Shown here: positions 25,265 to 32,412 of the stretch, piece by piece
Layout: each line of letters opens with the position of its first letter
How positions within the stretch are numbered: the first letter of the stretch is position 1
From: JAWWPG01 sp963820035
GTDB lineage: Bacteria > Actinomycetota > Actinomycetes > Propionibacteriales > Nocardioidaceae
Assembly: GCA_963820035.1 (NCBI GenBank)
Contig: CAWFYK010000007.1
Coordinates: 124,001 to 188,000, forward strand
DNA: 64,000 nt
Direction: 5' to 3'
Program-made: the position numbers and the translations under genes
Notes under the pieces: generated by a model
Databases searched by the model: none
Seen by the model: only the letters and a program-made list of their open reading frames with translations
What the model was told of the DNA's origin: nothing

Positions 25265-25885
25265 GTGACCGTCTCGGACCCCGCGCTCTCCGATCGTCTC
25301 CTGAGCCGCTGGACACAGCGGTTTCCTTCGCTGGGCGACGTCGGACCGCAGCTGGTGGCCCGTTACGCCGGCCCGGGACGCGTCTATCACGGCCTCCGGC
25401 ATCTCCACGAGGTCCTCGACGGGGTCGAGTCGTTGGGCTCGGAGCTGGCCGACCCGGTCAGCGTCGAGCTCGCGGGGTGGTTCCACGACGCGGTCTACGA
25501 CGTGCACAGGTCCGACAACGAGGTCGCTTCGGCTGCCCTCGCGCGCGAGCTGCTCGCGTCGAATCCAGACGTCGACATCGATGAGGTGGTGCGACTGGTG
25601 CTGCTCACGGTGGACCATCGGGTGAGCTCGGGCGACGCCAACGGTGCGGTGCTCTGTGACGCCGACCTGGCGATCCTCGCAGCCGACCACGCGCGCTACG
25701 ACGACTACGCAGCCCGGGTGCGGCGCGAGTACGCCCACGTGGCCGATGACGACTTCCGGGCCGGCCGCCGCCACGTCCTCGAGCAGCTGCTGGCCCTGCC
25801 GAGCCTGTTCCACACCCGGCATGGCGTCACACAGTGGGAGGCGCCTGCTCGCGCCAACCTCCGCCGCGAGCTCATCAGCCTCTGA
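25265..25885 (+). CDS. Predicted metal-dependent HD-superfamily phosphohydrolase
   Basis: This 206-residue protein resembles the COG4339 group of HD proteins. Metal ligands are visible in YHGLRHLHEVL (about 42-52), AGWFHDAVYDVHRSDNEVASA (about 75-95, with the HD pair) and CDADLAILAADHARYDDYAARVRREY. HD enzymes of this type cleave phosphate esters of nucleotides or related compounds; the substrate is unknown. There is no signal peptide. The stop codon is followed directly by degenerate copies of the 22-bp repeat seen at 15909-16614. Confidence 0.82.
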   Translation: MTVSDPALSDRLLSRWTQRFPSLGDVGPQLVARYAGPGRVYHGLRHLHEVLDGVESLGSELADPVSVELAGWFHDAVYDVHRSDNEVASAALARELLASNPDVDIDEVVRLVLLTVDHRVSSGDANGAVLCDADLAILAADHARYDDYAARVRREYAHVADDDFRAGRRHVLEQLLALPSLFHTRHGVTQWEAPARANLRRELISL

Positions 25886-25886
25886 T

Positions 25887-25950
25887 CATCCGAGACTTTC
25901 GACACCACCATCCGAGACTATTGGTCGCACCATCCGAGGCATGGTGATGG
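25887..25950. repeat. Degenerate copy of the 22-bp repeat element
   Basis: About two and a half units (CATCCGAGACTTTCGACACC, then CATCCGAGACTATTGGTCGC, then CATCCGAGGC) are followed by GTGATGGGTACGACG. The latter is the same order as the left arm of the large palindrome, which has GTGACGTGGGTACGACG after its units. It sits between two convergent genes. Confidence 0.7.
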
Positions 25951-25971
25951 GTACGACGCACTGGGGACCGG

Positions 25972-27180
25972 TCAGAGGAACGGCGGGACGGCCAACCGCA
26001 GCGAGGGCGAGCCGGTTTCGGGTACGACGAGCCTGGCGCGCACCCCAAGCGGCACGCTGCGGGTGGTCGTGGTGTGGCCGACGTCGAAGCCGAGGACGAG
26101 AGGAACCCCGAGGGGGGCCAGCCGGTCGGTGATGACGGCGTCGACCGCCGACTCGGACCCGCAGTCGGTGAACCTGCCCGCTACGATCCCGGCGACGCCG
26201 TCGAACCAGCCGACTCGGAGCAGCTGGGTCAGCAGCCGGTCGATCCGGTAGGCATCCTCGGTGACATCCTCGAGGAGAACGATCCCTCCTCGCCCCGGCC
26301 GGCTGAAGGAGGTGCCCACCTCGGCGGCGATCAGCGCGAGGTTGCCGCCGACCAGCACGCCGGTGGCTCGACCCATGACGACGGCTCGCGGCTCGGCTGC
26401 CTCGAAGAGGTCCACCACCTCGGGCTCGAAGAGCATCCGGCGCATCAGCTCGGCACTCTCCTCGCTCGCGCTCCCGAGCGACGTCGTCACGTGCGAGTGC
26501 AGCGTCACGAGACCGAGCCGACTGGCCATCGCCTGGTGCAGGGCCGTGATGTCGGAGAAGCCGGTGAGGATCTTGGGCCGCGCCTCGGCCAGCCGACGCC
26601 AGTCGAGCAGGTCGAGCATCCGCTGGGTGCCGTAGCCGCCGCGACCCGTGACGACGGCCGCGACCTCGTCGTCCATCCACGCGGCGCTGAAATCGGCAGC
26701 TCGGTCCTCATCGGTCCCCGCCAGATAGTCCAGCTCGTCACCCCGGTCGAGCACATGAGGTAACACCCGAACCCGCAGGTCCCAGTCGAGCAGCCTCTCC
26801 AGCCCCGCCTCGAGCCGCTCCGGCGGGATCGGCCCGGCGGTCGCGGTCACCGCGACGAGGTCGCCGGCACGCAGCCGCCGGGGCCGCAGCAACGCGTTGC
26901 CGACCGCTCGGCGGGCCATCTCGCCGGCCTTCCGTCTCCGCAGTCCCGAGGTCGCGAGCCGCTGCAGCAGCTCGCGGGACGACACCGGTGTGGCACCGGC
27001 GAGAACGAGAGCGTCGTAGGCCTCGGCCGGCACGTCGTAGTGGTCTCGCTCGAATCCCCGGCGAGGCACCCCGTGGGCCGCCGCAAACGCGTGCAGCTCG
27101 TCGTAGGAGACGTCGCTGACGAGATGGGACCACAGCCTGCCGTGAGCCGCCCACGCGGGCGGGTCGATCCAGAGAACCAT
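25972..27180 (-). CDS. DUF4031 domain fused to LD-carboxypeptidase (S66)
   Basis: This 402-residue protein has two parts. Residues 1-85 (LWIDPPAWAAHGRLWSHLVSDVSYDELHAFAAAHG...RDHYDVP) are a DUF4031 domain, normally an independent small protein. From about 100 onward it is a peptidase S66, which trims the terminal D-Ala from murein tetrapeptides during recycling. The nucleophile serine is in LTGFSDITALH, the glutamate in GIVLLEDVTEDAYRIDRLL and the histidine in GFDVGHTTTTRSVPLGVRARL. There is no signal peptide, so it is cytoplasmic. ATG at 27180 is eight bases past the cutC stop, making a two-gene operon. A frameshift joining two genes cannot be excluded but the fusion is in one clean frame. 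Confidence 0.82.
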   Translation of the reverse strand: MVLWIDPPAWAAHGRLWSHLVSDVSYDELHAFAAAHGVPRRGFERDHYDVPAEAYDALVLAGATPVSSRELLQRLATSGLRRRKAGEMARRAVGNALLRPRRLRAGDLVAVTATAGPIPPERLEAGLERLLDWDLRVRVLPHVLDRGDELDYLAGTDEDRAADFSAAWMDDEVAAVVTGRGGYGTQRMLDLLDWRRLAEARPKILTGFSDITALHQAMASRLGLVTLHSHVTTSLGSASEESAELMRRMLFEPEVVDLFEAAEPRAVVMGRATGVLVGGNLALIAAEVGTSFSRPGRGGIVLLEDVTEDAYRIDRLLTQLLRVGWFDGVAGIVAGRFTDCGSESAVDAVITDRLAPLGVPLVLGFDVGHTTTTRSVPLGVRARLVVPETGSPSLRLAVPPFL

Positions 27181-27187
27181 CAGATCG

Positions 27188-27934
27188 TCAGCCGGCTTGC
27201 GGGTTCTGCCCGCGCCGGTGGTCGACGGCGCTGTCGAGCAGCAGCCGCCACGAGCGCACGAAGCCGGGATCCACGTGCGCTTTGAGCCAGGACCCACCCG
27301 GCCTTACGGAGGCGCCGAGATGGACCCCGGTGATACCGGCCTGTACCAGCCAGGGCACCTCCTCGGCCCGCACGCCGCCGGCCGCGACCGCCATCGCGGC
27401 GAAGCCCGGATAGGACGACGCAAGCTCGAGCAGGTCATCCAGGCCGGTGGACAGCCCCAGCACGGAGCCGGCGCTGTGGACGGTGTCGAGGCCGGGCAGG
27501 TCGCGGAGGCTCCGCCAGGCGCGGCGGGCGTCGAGCGCGTGGTCGAAGGTCCGATCGAACGTCCAGGGCGCCCCGGCGAGCGCGTCGGCCAGCGTGGCAC
27601 ACACCTCGACGTCGACGTCGAGGTCTGGCGTCAGGAAACCGAAGACGAAACCCTCCACCCCGAGCGTCAGATAGTCGGTGACGAGCCCGGCGAGCCGAGC
27701 GAGCTCGCCGCCTTGGGTGGTGAATCCTTCGGACAGCCGGAGGGTGACCCGAACGGGGAGGTCTGTGGAGCGGACGATCACGCTGACGGCGGCCGGGTCG
27801 AGTGTGCGCATCCCGTCGGCGACCAGCCGGCAGATGTGCAGCCTGTCCGCGCCACCTACCTGGGCGTTCTCGGCGTCGGCAGGATGGAGCGCGACGACCT
27901 CCACGGTCGCCTGAGCCTGAGCGGAGAGGAGCAC
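27188..27934 (-). CDS. cutC: CutC-family TIM-barrel protein
   Basis: This 248-residue protein of the CutC family was first tied to copper homeostasis, but its real activity is unsettled. Family segments include VEVVALHPADAENAQVGGADRLHIC near the N-terminus, FVFGFLTPDLDVDVEVC near 115, TFDRTFDHALDARRAWRSL near 145, GLDTVHSAGS and PGFAAMAVAAGGVRAEEVPWLV near 195. The GTG at 27934 has GGAGG two bases upstream and CAGTCT six bases upstream, so it could be leaderless. The longer frame to 28201 covers the divergent gene and is not related. Confidence 0.78.
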   Translation of the reverse strand: MLLSAQAQATVEVVALHPADAENAQVGGADRLHICRLVADGMRTLDPAAVSVIVRSTDLPVRVTLRLSEGFTTQGGELARLAGLVTDYLTLGVEGFVFGFLTPDLDVDVEVCATLADALAGAPWTFDRTFDHALDARRAWRSLRDLPGLDTVHSAGSVLGLSTGLDDLLELASSYPGFAAMAVAAGGVRAEEVPWLVQAGITGVHLGASVRPGGSWLKAHVDPGFVRSWRLLLDSAVDHRRGQNPQAG

Positions 27935-28043
27935 GCCTCCAGACTGCCAGCAGGCACCAGCGCGATGTGGGAGGCGTGCGGGAGCAGCGCCGTACGACGG
28001 TCGCCGCTGCGCCTGCCTTGAGAGCCCTGCAAGGATGGAGGCC

Positions 28044-28412
28044 ATGACGTCGGTCGACCCTTTGCTGGCCGCCCGGGCCCTGGTGCTCAGCGACCTCGCA
28101 TCCCAAGGACGACTCGACCCCCACACCGTCTCGGTGGTCGAGGACTGCATCGCGCAGCGGCGGTGGTGGCTGTCGCAATGGGCGGCGGGGGCCGACTTCA
28201 TCGCCGGGCTGGTGGCGCAGGACGTTCAGGACATGCTGTTCGACGAGGCCCAGCGGTGGCCGGTCTGTGCGACGTGTGCGGAGCCGGTCGAGCACAGCTT
28301 GGCGATCGAGCCGGAGCTCGGCCCCGACCCGCACTGGGTGTGCTCGGCATCGGGCTCGGTGATCGCGGCGCTCGGCCACCTTTCCGATATCAGCATCGGC
28401 GACCAGAAATAG
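28044..28412 (+). CDS. Hypothetical protein with Cys-x-x-Cys
   Basis: This 122-residue protein is not recognised. It is acidic, has helical N-terminal sequence (TSVDPLLAARALVLSDLASQGRL), a tryptophan pair (RRWWLSQWAAGADFIAGL) and a C-terminal part with three cysteines (VCATCAEPVEH and WVCSASGS) that could bind a metal. There is no signal peptide. The ATG at 28044 is used; an ATG at 28035 is nine bases upstream. GGAGG directly precedes the second ATG at a distance too short for normal initiation, so the exact start is uncertain. Confidence 0.6.
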   Translation: MTSVDPLLAARALVLSDLASQGRLDPHTVSVVEDCIAQRRWWLSQWAAGADFIAGLVAQDVQDMLFDEAQRWPVCATCAEPVEHSLAIEPELGPDPHWVCSASGSVIAALGHLSDISIGDQK

Positions 28413-28444
28413 CACGTTGACCTGGGGCTTTGCGGCCGGCTGAG

Positions 28445-28473
28445 TTGACAGTCAGCGGGGCGCCCACTAATGT
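28445..28473 (+). promoter_or_regulatory. Near-consensus sigma-70 promoter of the C39 peptidase gene
   Basis: TTGACA (28445-28450), a 17-base spacer and TAATGT (28468-28473) match the vegetative consensus closely. The predicted start near 28480 leaves a leader of about 33 bases with the Shine-Dalgarno sequence GAGGTG six bases before the ATG at 28513. Confidence 0.75.
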
Positions 28474-28512
28474 CGAGCCTACTTCTTTCTCTTGACAATA
28501 GAGGTGCAACAA

Positions 28513-29400
28513 ATGCGCACTCGACGCGCCCTCCCCTCTTTGGCGCTCGCCGCAGCCGCCCTGCTGGCCCCTGTCCTGACGGCGCCGATGGCCGTCGCCG
28601 GGTCACATCATCCGGCGCCGGGGGCCGCCCTCAAGGCCCGCCTCGATGCGGCGGGAGCGCCCGACATCGTCGGGAAGGAACCGGCCCGCTCGGCTGCCTG
28701 GCTGGCCAGTGAGTCCCTGCGCGACCGACGGGCGACCGCCTTCTTCAGCGGGACCTCCAACGTGTCGGCGATGACCGGTCGTGCTGTCGAAAAGAGCTGT
28801 GGGCATGGCGTCTGCGCCACCGCCGAGAAGTTCGACTTTGTGCCGCAGAGCCAGGTGTCCCAGGCGACGTCGTACTGGTGCGGCCCGGCCGCGATGCGCG
28901 AGACGCTGCTGCAGCGCGACCTCTCGGTGACCCAGGGCACGCTGGCCAGCCAGCTCAAGACCACCTCGAACGGGACCGACTGGTACGGCACCTACGTCAA
29001 CACCAAGCCGTCCACCGGCCGCCCGATGGAGGACGTGCTCAACAACCGGCTCGGGCCGACGGGCGCCATCTACCGTCAGGTCGACGTCAACTTCACCCCG
29101 ACGCAATACCAGCAGACCCGCTTCCAGGTGCGCCTGGTGGCAGACGTGGCGACCAACTGGCCGCTTGTGGGCAACGCCTACGAGGTTCCGGGCGGTCCGC
29201 ATCTCGTCGGTCACCCGAACGTCGAGATCCATCACTGGTTCAACATCCGGGGCTACACGGCGCACGGCGCCAACACCTTCTACGAGGACTCGGTCCACGG
29301 TGCCGGGAGCATCGGCTGGTCGGGTTCCGTGCCGGCATACGCGCACCTCCCGTCCACCACCGTCGCCACGATCGTGGGCGGCCGTGGGTACATCTGGTAA
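28513..29400 (+). CDS. Secreted C39-like cysteine peptidase
   Basis: This 295-residue protein has a classical signal peptide (MRTRRALPSLALAAAALLAPVLTAPMAVAG). The peptidase C39-like fold is suggested by QVSQATSYWCGPAAMRETLLQRD (about 118-140), with the putative nucleophile cysteine after a tryptophan. VEIHHWFNIRGYTAHG (about 240-255) holds the putative histidine, and an aspartate is in TFYEDSVHG. An N-terminal cysteine pair (KSCGHGVCATAE) may form a disulfide. The substrate is unknown; secreted C39-like enzymes can cut peptides or wall proteins. The gene overlaps the next lipoprotein gene by 17 bases and is driven by a near-consensus promoter. Confidence 0.8.
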   Translation: MRTRRALPSLALAAAALLAPVLTAPMAVAGSHHPAPGAALKARLDAAGAPDIVGKEPARSAAWLASESLRDRRATAFFSGTSNVSAMTGRAVEKSCGHGVCATAEKFDFVPQSQVSQATSYWCGPAAMRETLLQRDLSVTQGTLASQLKTTSNGTDWYGTYVNTKPSTGRPMEDVLNNRLGPTGAIYRQVDVNFTPTQYQQTRFQVRLVADVATNWPLVGNAYEVPGGPHLVGHPNVEIHHWFNIRGYTAHGANTFYEDSVHGAGSIGWSGSVPAYAHLPSTTVATIVGGRGYIW

Positions 29401-30544
29401 CCGGCGCTCCCGCACCGCGCCGTTGACCCTGACCGTCCTGGTGGTCAGTGCGGCGCTGCTTGCCGCCGCCTGTACGTCGAGCAGACCGGCCCGACTCGCA
29501 GCCGACGGCCCAGCCGTCACGCCCGCCGTCGCCGGACGACCCTGCACGGTGCCCGTGCCTGCCACGGTCGCGGCGTCCCTCCACCGCCAGTGGTCCGCTC
29601 TGGGGCGGATGTCGCTCAACACGTTTCCCTCCACAGCTTCGCGCCCGGACGTCGCGGCGAGCGTCTTCTCACCCGGTTTCTCCGGGGTCGCCATGGTTGA
29701 CCTGGCCAATGGGGAGCTGAACCCCATCCGCCGGTTCACCAATGCCCGCGTCGACCAGGCAGGCGGAGGCTACGACGGCCGCTACGTCGTCTGGAAGGAC
29801 TACCACTCGCTCGACGGGCTCGACGACTACGCGGTCTTCATGTGGGACTCCACGACGGGCATCGTCAGCCGCGTCGGCGGCGCGCACCGGTCACCGCAGG
29901 GTCACGTCTACCCGAGCCCCTGGGCCGACCCGGTGGTGTCCGGTGGCTACGCCGCCTGGGTGGAGGGGCTCGACGACCGCGGTCTCGGCGAGGTGGTGCT
30001 GCTCCGACTGGCCGACCACCGACGCTCCGTCGTCCGCACGGGCCACCCGACGTCGGTCGCTCTCTACGACGGGCGGCTGGTCTGGGGCGAGTCGATGAAG
30101 CCGGGCGCCCTGACCGTCGCCAAAGCGGTCGACCTCGGCACCCTGCGGCCGGCCACGGTGCCGCCCGCACTGCGCCACGAGCGCGGCGGGTCGAGCTTCG
30201 CCTCGAGTGGTGGAGCGGTGGCCTGGGTCGGGGCCGACTCGGCCAGCGTCTACTACGCGCCGTCGCCGGGCGCCGTTCCCCACCGGGTCTTCACCATGCG
30301 GTCCGGAGGTCTCAACCCCCCGTTGTCGATGCGCGGGGCGCTGATCACCTCGACGACCACCGCCGGTACGACGGTGATCGATGCGCGCACCCGCGCGGCG
30401 TACACGCTGGCGAACGCCTTCGGCGTCTCGATGACCGGCGACGCCGTGGTGTTCATGGCCCCCAACCCGGGCAAGCAGGCCCGGTCAACTGCTCCACCGG
30501 CCGTCGTCACACTCTCGGAGGCCGCGCCCACCCCGTGCGGGTGA
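29384..30544 (+). CDS. Lipoprotein, beta-propeller-like
   Basis: This 386-residue protein has a lipoprotein signal (RTAPLTLTVLVVSAALLAAACTSS). The mature part is rich in repeated beta motifs around tyrosine, aspartate and tryptophan: GGGYDGRYVVWKDYHSLDG, VVSGGYAAWVEGLDDRG, VALYDGRLVWGESMKPG and FASSGGAVAWVGADSAS. These suggest a TolB-like or six-bladed propeller. The function is unknown. The start is GTG at 29384, inside the end of the C39 gene, so the two are probably translated together and may act at the cell surface as a pair. Confidence 0.68.
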   Translation: MGTSGNRRSRTAPLTLTVLVVSAALLAAACTSSRPARLAADGPAVTPAVAGRPCTVPVPATVAASLHRQWSALGRMSLNTFPSTASRPDVAASVFSPGFSGVAMVDLANGELNPIRRFTNARVDQAGGGYDGRYVVWKDYHSLDGLDDYAVFMWDSTTGIVSRVGGAHRSPQGHVYPSPWADPVVSGGYAAWVEGLDDRGLGEVVLLRLADHRRSVVRTGHPTSVALYDGRLVWGESMKPGALTVAKAVDLGTLRPATVPPALRHERGGSSFASSGGAVAWVGADSASVYYAPSPGAVPHRVFTMRSGGLNPPLSMRGALITSTTTAGTTVIDARTRAAYTLANAFGVSMTGDAVVFMAPNPGKQARSTAPPAVVTLSEAAPTPCG

Positions 30545-30575
30545 GAGCCCTCGGGATGCGCAGGGTAGCCGGTCG

Positions 30576-31510
30576 TCACCGCCGGCGTCGGCGGAGCCGG
30601 GCCAGCACGACGGCGCCGACGAGGGCCGCCAGCAGATATGGCCCGAAGCGCTTCAGCAGGATCGGCAGCACCGTCGCGCCGAGGTCGAGCTCGGCCGGTG
30701 CCGCGGTCTGAGCCCGGGGTGAGGGTGCGGTGGCGGCCCGGCGCGGCGCGGGAGCCGTGGTCTGTCCCGGGCTCGCCGGCTGGGGGGACTGTCTGGGGCT
30801 GCGCTCACCTCGGCTGGGCCGGTCGTGGCCGCCACCTTTTTGGCGGCGGACTTCTTCACGGGTGCTGCAGACTTCTTGGCCGCAGCTGCCGTCTTCTTCG
30901 CCAGCGTCTTCTTCGCCGGGACCTTCTTCGCCGGGACCTTCTTCGCGGGAGCCTTCTTCGCGGGCACCGACGTCTCGACCTCGGCCTTCTCCGCATTGTC
31001 GGGTTGCGCCGCGACGGGCTCCTCCGCTGGAGCCCCTGCGCCCGGGGCCTCCTCGCCAGCAGCCGACGGCCCGAGCTTCGTCTCCAGGCAGCTGGCGAAC
31101 TGCCCGAGCAGCTTGTCGCTGACGTCCTGCATGACACCCCGGCCGAACTGCGCCGGACGCCCCGTGATGTTGAGCGTCGTGACGACCTCGACGTCGGTCG
31201 CTCCGTCGTCACGCGCGAGGAGCTGAGTTGTCACCGATGCCGCAGCGGTGCCGTTGCCTCTCTTGTCCTTGCCCTTGGCCTCGATGACGGCGCGGTGGGT
31301 GGCCACGTCGCGTTCGACGAAAGTCCCGGTTCCCGTGTACTGCAAGGAGATCGGCCCCAGCTTCACCTTGACGAGCCCGGCGAAGTCGTTTCCGTCGTAC
31401 GACGTCAGCGAGGCCCCCGGGAAGCACGGCGCGATCCGTTCCAGGTCGTTGAACGCGTCCCACGCCTCATCGACGGGTGCGGGCACAGTGAAGCGGTGGG
31501 TGAGGTCCAT
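30576..31510 (-). pseudogene. coxG: CoxG-like SRPBCC protein, frameshifted in a G6 tract
   Basis: Residues 1-150 form an SRPBCC/CoxG domain (MDLTHRFTVPAPVDEAWDAFNDLERIAPCFPGA). A lysine-rich linker with repeated PAKK words follows (about 178-228). In the first frame the protein then ends in unrelated Arg/Pro-rich sequence at 30653. If one base is gained or lost in the G run at 30782-30787, the frame continues as PAELDLGATVLPILLKRF and GPYLLAALVGAVVLARLRRR, the expected membrane anchor, with a stop at 30576. CoxG proteins attach CO dehydrogenase to the membrane and have been linked to quinone handling. The call could be a sequencing error, a real mutation or slippage. It follows coxM by 47 bp. 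Confidence 0.75.
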
Positions 31511-31557
31511 TCAGGGATTCTCCTCGATGTCCGGGCCGACGGCCAGGGCTCGGCCGG

Positions 31558-32412
31558 TCAGGCGCCGGCGGCCGCCAGGACTGCGCGACGGGTGAGCACG
31601 GTCGACAGATGGCGGCGATAGTCGGCGTCACCGTTGGTGTCTGTCGGCGGCTCGGTACCCTCCGCGGCGTGTATGGCGGCGGCGCGGACGATCTCCTCCG
31701 TCGCCGGTTGACCGACCAGAGCCTGCTCGACCGACGTAGCCCGGATGGCAGTCGACCCCATGTTGGTAAGGCCGACCTTTGCCTCGCGGATCGTGCCACC
31801 GTCGGACTGCACCGCAACCGCCACCCCGACGATCGACCACTGCTGGGCGACCCGGGTGAACTTCTCGTAGTGGCTGCCCCAGCCGGTGTGCTTCGGCACC
31901 CGGATCTGCGTGAGGATCTCGTCCGGGCCGACGGCCGTGGTGAAGAGGTCGACGAAGAAGTCCGCCGCGGCGACGCGGCGCTCCCCGCCGGGTCCGGCGA
32001 TCACCAGCTCCGCGTCCAGGGCCAGCACCGCCGCCGGCATGTCGCCTGCGGGGTCGGCGTGCACGAGCGCTCCGCCGAACGTGCCGCGGTGCCTGACCTG
32101 TGGGTCGCCGACGGTTTGGGCCGCCTTCGCGAGCAGCCCCGCATGCTCGGCGATCAGCGGGTCGTGAGCCACGTCGTCATGAGTGGTCAGCGCACCGATG
32201 ACGATCGCGTCGTTGTCGTCGCCGACTCCGTGCAGCTCGGGGATGCGGCCGATGTCGACAACCAGCGTCGGCGCGGCCAGCCGCAGCCGCATCACCGGGA
32301 GGAGGCTCTGGCCGCCCGCCAGGACCTTGATCTCGTCGGCGTCCGAGCTGAGCGCCGCAAGGGCGTCGGCGACCGTCTCAGGCGCCACGTAGTCGAATGC
32401 AGCGGGGATCAT
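31558..32412 (-). CDS. coxM: CO-dehydrogenase-type FAD subunit
   Basis: This 284-residue medium subunit of a molybdenum hydroxylase carries FAD and passes electrons from the iron-sulfur subunit. The FAD-binding motifs are LAGGQSLLPVMRLRLA (about 32-47) and GTFGGALVHADPAGDMPA (about 110-127). The C-terminal CO-dehydrogenase flavoprotein domain begins near 175 (KHTGWGSHYEKFTRVAQQWSIVGVAVAV). ATG at 32412 overlaps the coxL stop (ATGA). Confidence 0.92.
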   Translation of the reverse strand: MIPAAFDYVAPETVADALAALSSDADEIKVLAGGQSLLPVMRLRLAAPTLVVDIGRIPELHGVGDDNDAIVIGALTTHDDVAHDPLIAEHAGLLAKAAQTVGDPQVRHRGTFGGALVHADPAGDMPAAVLALDAELVIAGPGGERRVAAADFFVDLFTTAVGPDEILTQIRVPKHTGWGSHYEKFTRVAQQWSIVGVAVAVQSDGGTIREAKVGLTNMGSTAIRATSVEQALVGQPATEEIVRAAAIHAAEGTEPPTDTNGDADYRRHLSTVLTRRAVLAAAGA

